DNA from: Candidatus Bipolaricaulota bacterium
Lineage (GTDB): Bacteria; Bipolaricaulota; Bipolaricaulia; UBA7950; UBA9294
Assembly: GCA_020350845.1 (NCBI GenBank)
Contig: CP070725.1
Span: 1,066,331-1,073,536, forward strand
Direction of reading: 5' to 3'
DNA length: 7,206 nucleotides
In this document: positions 1-7,000 of the stretch, in pieces
Layout: every line of letters begins with the position of its first letter
Numbering within the stretch: the stretch's first letter is position 1
Notes under the pieces: generated by a model
What the model was told of the DNA's origin: nothing
The model's database searches: none
The model's input: only the letters and a program-made list of their open reading frames with translations
Made by a program: the position numbers and the translations under genes

Positions 1-5
1 CCGCG

Positions 6-11
6 AGGAGG
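6..11 (+). promoter_or_regulatory. Shine-Dalgarno site of the cyclase gene
   Basis: A perfect AGGAGG lies three bases before the ATG at 15. That spacing is short but usable. The next in-frame ATG (position 51, residue 13) has no such site before it, which supports the start at 15. The window begins 14 bases before the ATG, so no promoter can be seen. No in-frame stop occurs in those 14 bases, so an upstream start cannot be formally excluded. Confidence 0.6.
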
Positions 12-14
12 GGC

Positions 15-3000
15 ATGGATCCGATCACCCGGCTCGGACGGTACATCGCGATGGATCGCAGGCAGGCGCTCTCCACCGGAAGCGTGCTGTCCGACCGCAG
101 TCGGGGGACACTGCTCTTCGCCGACATCGCGGGCTTCACCCCGCTCACCGAAGCCCTTGCGGCAACGCTCGGGCCGCGCCGGGGCGCGGAGGAGATCACC
201 TCGCTCGTGAACCGCGTCTATGAGGCGCTCGTTGCCGAGGTCCATCGATATCGTGGAAGCGTCAACTGCTTCATCGGAGACGCGGTGATCACCTTCTACG
301 AAGACGACGTCGGCCCGCGTGCCGTCGCCAGTGCGCTCCAGATGCAGCGCGCCATGGCCGCGTTCGACGCGGTGGAGATCCCGGGCGGCGAGACGGTTTC
401 GCTCGGGCTGAAGACGTCCATCACTTCGGGGCCGATCCGGCGCTTCCTCGTGGGGGATCCGAAGATTCGCCTCATCGATGTTCTTGCGGGCAAGACGCTC
501 GATCGGCTTGCCGACGTGGAACATGCGGCCAACCCAGGAGAGGTCCTCGCGACGGCCGATATCGTGGCATCCCTCCCGTCAGGGCTGACCGCAGCGCCAC
601 ACGGCGATGGTCTCGTCGTGATCGGTGGCGACCCGGGCGAGATCCCGCCCGCGCCTTGGCCTTCGTCGTGGGCGAAGAACCTCACCGCGGAGAGCCTTCG
701 TCCATTCCTTCTGCGGCGCGCGTACGATCGCATCCTCTCCGATCAGGGGGAGTTCCTCGCGGAGCTTCGTCCCGTGGTTTCGCTGTTCCTTCACTTCGAG
801 GGGATCGACTACGATGACGATCAGGATGCCGGAGAGAAGCTCGACCGCGTTGCTCAGTGGGCGCAACGCGTCGTGGCCCGGTACTCGGGGCACATTCCAC
901 TCATCACGACAGGAGACAAGGGGAGTCATCTCTATGCCGTGTTCGGGGCATTGGACGCCCACGAGGACGATGCACAACGTGCAATCGCAGCCGCCCTCGA
1001 AATCGGAGAGCCACCACGCGAGCTGGACTTCCTGGAGAACGTACGGATCGGGATCGCCTCCGGACGGGCGCGCGTCGGCGCCTACGGCGGGACGCAGCGG
1101 AGGGCGTACGGAGCTCTCGGAGAACGGGTCACGGTGGCTGCGAGGCTGATGCAGGCGGCGCCGCCGGGCGAGATCCGCTGCATCGGCGAAATCGCGGACG
1201 CGTGCGCCGAGCGATGGTCGTTCGAGGAACTCGGTGAGATCTCCGTGAAAGGGGTTCGCGAGCCGTTCGCGGTCTTCCGCCCCACCGGGTCGGCGCACCG
1301 ACGAACGGCAGAAGCGCACGACGCGCCTCTCGGCCGCGCAAGGGAGCGCGAGACGCTGGCCGAACTGCTGGCCGCGGTCGCCGACGGACGGCGCCGCGTC
1401 CTCCTCGTTGAGGGCGAGCCCGGGATCGGGAAGAGCGTTCTTGTGGGCGAGCTCCTTCGCATCTCGCGAGCCGAGGGAGGTCGACCGCTCGTCGGTGCCG
1501 CCGACTCGATGGAGCAGCACACACCCTATCGCGCGTGGAGAGAGATCCTGGAGGAGCTCTTCGAGATCGCCGAGGAGCCCGACGCTGCGGCGCGTCGGGA
1601 GATCGTCGCACGGGCCGTGGCCTCGCTCCCTCCCGCATACCGCGGCCGACTTCCCCTGCTGGACGACATCCTCGAACTCGGCCACGTGGAATCGGAAGCC
1701 ACGCGGCGTCTCGATCCGGAGATGCGAAGAGGGGGGCTGACGGATCTTGTCGCCGCCCTGCTGCGTTCAGCGGCCCGCGAGGCGCCCCTGATCCTCGTAC
1801 TCGAGGACGCGCACTGGCTCGACGGGCTCTCGTGGGAGCTCGCCGCCTCCCTGGCCCGCGATCTAGCGGACGAGGCCGTGCTGCTGGTGTTGACCCATCG
1901 CGCGCTCGAGGAGCCGATACCCGCACCGATGTCGGCGTTGTCCGGGATGGAGCGCGTACGCAGGCTTCGCCTCGAAGCCCTGCCCGCGGACGAGGCCCTG
2001 GCCGTCGCCGCGCGGCGCCTGGGGATCGACGCGACGTCCATCCCTGCGGAGATCGCGCCGCTCCTCGACGAGCGGGCGCAAGGGAATCCCTTCTACCTCC
2101 AGGCACTGGTGAGCACGCTTCGGGATCGTGGCTGGATCGAGATCCGCAGCGGACGCTGCGTGATCTCGGACGACATCGAGACGCTGCGCAGCGGCGTTCC
2201 CGAGACGATTGAGGGCGTGGTGCTCTCGCGACTCGATCGCGTGTCCCCGGGGGCGCAGCTGACCGCACGTGTGGCTTCAGTGATCGGACGGAGCTTCCTG
2301 ACACGCACACTCGATCATGTCTATCCCCAGGCGCTGGAAGCCGGGACGCTGGCAGGGCAGCTCGGGGAACTGGAGCAGCATCGCCTGACCCAGCTGGAAG
2401 CGTCAGAGCCCGAGGAGCGACACGCCTTCGAGCATGCGATCACGCAGCAGGTTGCTTACGGGACGCTGCTTTTCGAGCAGCGCCGCGGCCTGCACCGAGA
2501 GGTCGTGCGGTGGTATGAGGAGGAGTATCGAGACGCCCTGGCGCCGTACTACCCGCTGCTGGCGACGCACTGCCGGGCCGCGGAGGAGCTCGAGGCGGAA
2601 GCTCGCTACTGCCGCCTCGCCGGCGATCAGGCAGCGCAACGCTATGCGAATGCCGAGGCCGCTCGCTACTACTCGCGGGCGATCGAGCTTCACGATGGGG
2701 CGCGCGGAGACGGCACGCTTCTCCGGGAGCTTCTCGAGGCGAGGGCGCGCACGCTCGCCTTGCTCGGCCGCGTCGAGCTCGAGCGGGACGACCTGGAGAG
2801 GCTGCAAGGGCTTGCCGCAGACGCGGGAGATCCCCGCGCCGCGGCATCGGTACTCCTCGGCTGGTCCGACTTCCATCGCCGGGCCGGCAGCTTCCAGGAG
2901 GCAGAGCGAGCCGCGAACGAGGCTCTCGCCATGGTGCAGGATTCCGAGGACGGCCGACTGATCGCCAGGGCACTCGGATCGTTGGGGAGCGCGCTGGAGG

Positions 3001-4049
3001 GGCAAGGGAAGTTCGAGCCTGCGCGAGAGCGGGTCGAAGAGGCGCTCACCCGGCATCGCGCGCTCGGCGATGAGGAGGGCGAGGCCGTGAGCGAGAAGAC
3101 CCTCGGAGTCATCCACGCCCGGCTGGGACGATTCTCCGTCGCTATGGAGCGATTCGAGCGTGCGCGAGAGGTCTTCCGCTCCATCGAGGACGGGAAGGGG
3201 GAGGCGGATATCCTCGGGAACCTCGGTGCGCTGGAGTACTACCTCGGTCACTATGAGCGCAGCATCGCGCACACGGAGAGGGCGAGGCAGCTGTTTACGG
3301 AGATGGGGTTCCGCGTGGGATCCGCGAAGTGCCTCATGAACCTCGGAACCTGTTGGTGCGCCCTGGGGGACTTCGAGCGCGGGCTGGCGAGGCACAACGA
3401 GGCGATGGCGCTCTACGGGCTTCTTGAGGACACCAATGGCTTCGCGGATTGCCTCTCCAACCTCGGCATCGCGCACGAAGCGCTCGGCGCGGGGGGGAGT
3501 CCGGAGCTCACCCTCGACCCGGTCGGCGAGAACGATCATCTGACGGAGGCGATCGAGAGCTCGGAACAGGCTCGCGCGCTCTACCGGCAGATCGGCAATG
3601 CTCGGGGGACGCTGACCACGCAGTTCAACCTCGGCTCCGCCCATCTCTGCCTCGGTGATCTGGACGCCGCCGGGGATCACCTCCGCGCAGCGCTGGAGAC
3701 GGCGCGGGAGATGCAGATGCAGCGGCTGGAGATGCGATGCCTCTCAGCATTGGCCCGACGCGCCCGCGTGGCAGGAGATCTCAAGGAGGCCGAAGCGCTC
3801 TCCGGGGAGGCGCTGACCCTCCTCGAGGAGCAGAAGATCCCCGAGGGCGATGAGGTGCACTTCACCCACTATCGCATCTTGCTCGATGTCGGACGCCGGG
3901 AGGAAGCGCTTCCTCTGCTCGCTCTCGCGCGGCAGTCGGTCGTGGAGCGCTCAGAGGCCATCGAAGACGATGCGGTGCGAGAGGGATTCCTCCGAGCACA
4001 CGGAGCGATCCTCCGCGCCTGGGAAGAAGAGAACGCGGCGACCGGTTGA
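15..4049 (+). CDS. Tandem class III adenylate/guanylate cyclase with STAND/AAA ATPase and TPR repeats (sAC-like architecture)
   Basis: Predicted cytoplasmic signalling protein of 1344 residues with no signal peptide or membrane segment. Cyclase domain 1 (about 28-205) has FADIAGFTPLTE with metal aspartate D37, and FIGDA with metal aspartate D89. Cyclase domain 2 (about 248-423) lacks both aspartates (H260, L306 in their places) but has GDKGS with K302, and VAARLM with R377, matching K334 and R416 of human sAC. A P-loop ATPase follows: Walker A GEPGIGKS (467-474), Walker B LILVLEDAHWLD (592-603), LTHR (626-629) and GNPFYLQ (690-696). A winged-helix-like segment (about 728-834) and TPRs (about 870-1314) complete it. 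By family knowledge it would make cyclic AMP or GMP from nucleoside triphosphate at the domain 1/2 interface, with the ATPase-TPR part as sensor or scaffold. Pocket residues are atypical (C85, G366, T373), so substrate and even activity are uncertain. Start chosen from the AGGAGG and from family-like N-terminal sequence (YIAMDRRQAL). It converges on the secreted-protein gene. Confidence 0.93.
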   Translation: MDPITRLGRYIAMDRRQALSTGSVLSDRSRGTLLFADIAGFTPLTEALAATLGPRRGAEEITSLVNRVYEALVAEVHRYRGSVNCFIGDAVITFYEDDVGPRAVASALQMQRAMAAFDAVEIPGGETVSLGLKTSITSGPIRRFLVGDPKIRLIDVLAGKTLDRLADVEHAANPGEVLATADIVASLPSGLTAAPHGDGLVVIGGDPGEIPPAPWPSSWAKNLTAESLRPFLLRRAYDRILSDQGEFLAELRPVVSLFLHFEGIDYDDDQDAGEKLDRVAQWAQRVVARYSGHIPLITTGDKGSHLYAVFGALDAHEDDAQRAIAAALEIGEPPRELDFLENVRIGIASGRARVGAYGGTQRRAYGALGERVTVAARLMQAAPPGEIRCIGEIADACAERWSFEELGEISVKGVREPFAVFRPTGSAHRRTAEAHDAPLGRARERETLAELLAAVADGRRRVLLVEGEPGIGKSVLVGELLRISRAEGGRPLVGAADSMEQHTPYRAWREILEELFEIAEEPDAAARREIVARAVASLPPAYRGRLPLLDDILELGHVESEATRRLDPEMRRGGLTDLVAALLRSAAREAPLILVLEDAHWLDGLSWELAASLARDLADEAVLLVLTHRALEEPIPAPMSALSGMERVRRLRLEALPADEALAVAARRLGIDATSIPAEIAPLLDERAQGNPFYLQALVSTLRDRGWIEIRSGRCVISDDIETLRSGVPETIEGVVLSRLDRVSPGAQLTARVASVIGRSFLTRTLDHVYPQALEAGTLAGQLGELEQHRLTQLEASEPEERHAFEHAITQQVAYGTLLFEQRRGLHREVVRWYEEEYRDALAPYYPLLATHCRAAEELEAEARYCRLAGDQAAQRYANAEAARYYSRAIELHDGARGDGTLLRELLEARARTLALLGRVELERDDLERLQGLAADAGDPRAAASVLLGWSDFHRRAGSFQEAERAANEALAMVQDSEDGRLIARALGSLGSALEGQGKFEPARERVEEALTRHRALGDEEGEAVSEKTLGVIHARLGRFSVAMERFERAREVFRSIEDGKGEADILGNLGALEYYLGHYERSIAHTERARQLFTEMGFRVGSAKCLMNLGTCWCALGDFERGLARHNEAMALYGLLEDTNGFADCLSNLGIAHEALGAGGSPELTLDPVGENDHLTEAIESSEQARALYRQIGNARGTLTTQFNLGSAHLCLGDLDAAGDHLRAALETAREMQMQRLEMRCLSALARRARVAGDLKEAEALSGEALTLLEEQKIPEGDEVHFTHYRILLDVGRREEALPLLALARQSVVERSEAIEDDAVREGFLRAHGAILRAWEEENAATG
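2838..3956 (+). repeat. TPR array, 40-residue period, in the cyclase C-terminus
   Basis: Residues 942-1314 form consecutive tetratricopeptide repeats. Units start near 942, 984, 1024, 1064, 1104 and 1144, spaced 42 and then exactly 40 residues. Several carry the NLG...G.(F/Y)...A......A signature, for example GNLGALEYYLGHYERSI (1068-1084). The unit starting at 1144 has about 16 extra residues between its two helices (about 1158-1174), so the next NLG motif is 56 residues on instead of 40. Two or three more degenerate units follow to about 1314. A further TPR-like helix pair lies at about 874-892. TPR arrays usually bind protein partners; the partner here is unknown. Confidence 0.85.
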
Positions 4050-4067
4050 GCTCCCCCGATCGCCGCG
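4034..4067. terminator. Possible terminator hairpin between the convergent genes
   Basis: CGCGGCGA (4034-4041) and TCGCCGCG (4060-4067) are perfect reverse complements. After one mismatch, CGG (4043-4045) pairs with CCG (4056-4058), leaving a 10-base loop. The hairpin includes the cyclase stop codon (4047-4049) and the 28-base intergenic gap. Read on the minus strand, the stem is followed by TTCTCTTCTTCCC, a pyrimidine-rich run, so it could act as an intrinsic terminator for the secreted-protein gene, whose stop is at 4078-4080. On the plus strand no T-run follows, so evidence for termination of the cyclase transcript is weaker. Such stems can arise by chance in GC-rich DNA. Confidence 0.45.
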
Positions 4068-4077
4068 CGTCGTGTGC

Positions 4078-7000
4078 CTAGAAGAACGCCACTGACGCTT
4101 CGCCCGGCGGATCGGTCGGGAGATGCAGCAGGTAGTACTTCTTCCCGACGATGAACTGCTCCTTGTGGATCGAGAAGCGGACCATTGCGTTTCCAGGGAT
4201 GATGTAGGCGATCTCGGCACCGTCGGCCTCGAAACCTGCTTCGCCGATGTCGGCGAGGCGGATCGTGGCGACGGCGGCCTCGCCGGCGAGATCCGATGCC
4301 TCCACGCGGAAGCAGAAGATCGACTCGGGGATCGGGACGCCGTCCATCGTCAACTGGCCGAAGACGGCGAGACCTTCGATCGAAGACTCGAGCATGACCT
4401 CGCGGACGACCGTGGAGTCCACGGTGACCTCGTCACTCGCGCTGCAGCCGTTGGCAGCCACGGCGGTCACGCGGTAGACGCCGGCGCGGCTCACGCGGAT
4501 CGACTCCGTTTCCCCGACGATGTTGCCGTCGACATCGAACCACGTCACCGAGCAGGGTGAGGCGCAGTCGCTGACGGTCGCCGTCAGCGTGATCTCCGTG
4601 AGATCGGCGGTGAGGAGCTGGTCGGGGCCGGCGTCGACGACGGGCACGGTGACGTCCTGCTCGACGATCACGCTCGCGCTCGTGGAGCACCCGTTGGTGC
4701 CGGTCACCGTGATCGTGTAGCTTCCCGGATCGACGACCGAGATCGTGGGATCGGTTCCTGCAGAGCCGCCACTCGGCTTGGTCCACTCGTAGGCGAACGG
4801 CGGACGACCACCGGAGACCTCAGCGTGAAGCTCGATCTCGGTGACGGCGCACGTCAAGACGCCACCTGCGGTCGCCTCGACAGCGGGCGCTGCGATGTCC
4901 TGCTGAACGAGCACAGATGCCGTCGACGGGCATCCGTTGGTGCCGGCGGCCGTGACCTCGTAGCTGCCCGGTTCGCTGACGGTGAGCAGGCTTCCGCTGC
5001 CGACTGCCTCACCGCGAGGATTCCTCCACTCGATGGCGTACGGCGGTCGGCCCCCGGAGATCTCGGCACGGAGCGTGACTTCGGTGAGTTCGCAGCTGAG
5101 GACCCCGTCGACGAACGCCTGCACCGTCGGCGGACCGAGATCCTCCTCGACGACCACGGTCGCGCTTGCCGAACAGCCGTTCATCCCGATCACGGTGACG
5201 CTGTACTCCCCGGGGGCGGTGACGGTGACGCTCGCCGTTGTGCCGAGGAGCTCACCCGTGGGGCCACGCCACTCCGCCGAGGACGGGAGCGATGTTCCGT
5301 CGACGTAGACGGTGAGTGCGGCCTCGGGCGTGAGGCAGCTCAGTGGGTGATCGACGACCGCCTCCACCACGGGGACTTCGACGTCCTGGAGAACGGCGAC
5401 GGTGTCGCTTGCGGCGCAGCCGTTAGCACCGGTCACCGTGACGCGGTACGTTCCGGGCACCGCGACCTGAACGGACGCCGTCTCGCCGACGGCGGTCCCA
5501 TCCGCGGCGGTCCACTCGATGCGGAACGGAGCCCGGCCGCCCTCCACGGCCGCCTCCAACGTCGCGACCGGTTGAGCACAGGTGACGATCTGATCGAAGC
5601 CGGCATCGACGGCCGGGGCCGCCGTGTCCTCTTCGACCGCCACCGAGGCTGTCGCCGTACATCCGTTCGCGCCGGTGGCCGTCACCGAATAGATCCCCGG
5701 CTCGGCGACCGAGATCGTCTCCGACGTTCCCAGTCCGGTGCCGTCTGCCGCGAACCACTCGATGAGATAGGGAGCGACTCCTCCCGACGTCGTCGACGAC
5801 AGCACGACCTCGGGGGAGGCGCAGGTGATCGGACCTTCGACAGCTGTCTTCACGGTCGGGGCCTCGAGGCTCTGCGCGACGAAGAAGCTCGTGCTCGCCG
5901 AGCAGCCGTTGGCACCGGTGGCCGTGAGGGTGTATGCCCCCGCCCGGGAGACGGTGATCGACGCCTCGCCGCCGATCCAGGTTCCGTCCGGACCTCTCCA
6001 CTCGAGCGTGTAGGGCGGCTTGCCGCTCTCGACGGCGGCGGTGAGCGTTGTCTGCTCGACGGCACAGCTCAGGTCACCGGTCGAGGTCACGCTGACCCAC
6101 GGGGCGACGGCATCCTGGGTCACGACGAGGGAGTCGCTGACCGAGCAACCGCTGATGCCGGTGATGGTCACCACGTACGTCCCCGGCTGGTCGACGACGA
6201 TGCACGAGGTCGTCCCCACGACGCCGTAGCCCTCGCGGGCCCACTCGATCGAGCGCAGCGGCACGTCGACGCAGATCTGGGCGACGAGCGTGGCGCTCGG
6301 CCGGGCGCAGCTGATCATCTGCGAGGGGCCGGCCTCGAGGAACGGCGCGCAGCTGGGAAGGCAAGCCACGCATCCCCCGCCGCAGTCCCACGTGAGGATC
6401 GGATTCGTCGCGCAGTCGCCGCCACTGATGGCGAATGGCAGGCTGCAGACGATCGGAGACATTGCGAGCGGGCAGGGATCCCCGACGGCAGCGTACGCCT
6501 GATCGATGATCCCGTCGCCGTCGCGATCGGGGCAGGCGTGACTGCACCAGTAGTTGCCCTTTCCTTCCCAGCACCAGTGGTTCTTGCGCTCGGGGTCCTG
6601 AGCCGCGCAGAGGTTCCCGAGGAAGCTGTTCTGGGTGAGGATATTCCCCTCCGAGCACACCGCCATCACCGCCCCGTAGCGGTTCTCGGCGAACAGGTTG
6701 CGGGCGATCACGTTATCGCGCGCGTTCTCGAGCCGCAGCCCGGTGTCGCTCGAGAGGAGGAGGCAATTCTCGATTCGTCCGTGGGTGACGCTGTTCAAGA
6801 GGATCGCGTTCCCCGATGCCTCTTCGATCGCGCAGTGGCGGATGATGAAGTAGCTCGAGGTGTGATCGATGTAGATCCCGTACCCCGCGAGCGTGGGCAC
6901 GATGTGCCAACCCTCGATGATGTACGGGTCGTTCGCCGTGCCGCATCCCGAAACGACACCGTTTGCGGGGGTGAACTCGTCGTCGCCGTGGATGTAGATC

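Noticed and set aside
1129..3680. Long minus-strand open frames of 393 and 425 codons opposite the cyclase gene
   Set aside because: Arg-, Pro- and Ser-rich shadow translations without domains or ribosome sites. The plus-strand frame has unmistakable cyclase, Walker and TPR motifs over the same bases.
4038..5577. The 14-mer GCGACCGGTTGAGC occurs at 4038-4051 and again at 5564-5577
   Set aside because: The copies lie in unrelated contexts with no similarity on either side. In 7 kb of GC-rich DNA one such repeat is near chance expectation, so it is not taken as an attachment or recombination site.
4402..6345. The regular 243-base periodicity as a possible CRISPR or satellite-like DNA element
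   Set aside because: The copies are too long and too diverged at the DNA level, lie wholly in one reading frame and encode a clear protein repeat.
6472..6999. Calling the beta-helix domain NosD itself, a nitrous oxide reductase maturation factor
   Set aside because: Only the general beta-helix and the GNYW/DxDxDG closing motif are shared. No nos genes are in the window and the repeat stalk is not a feature of NosD.
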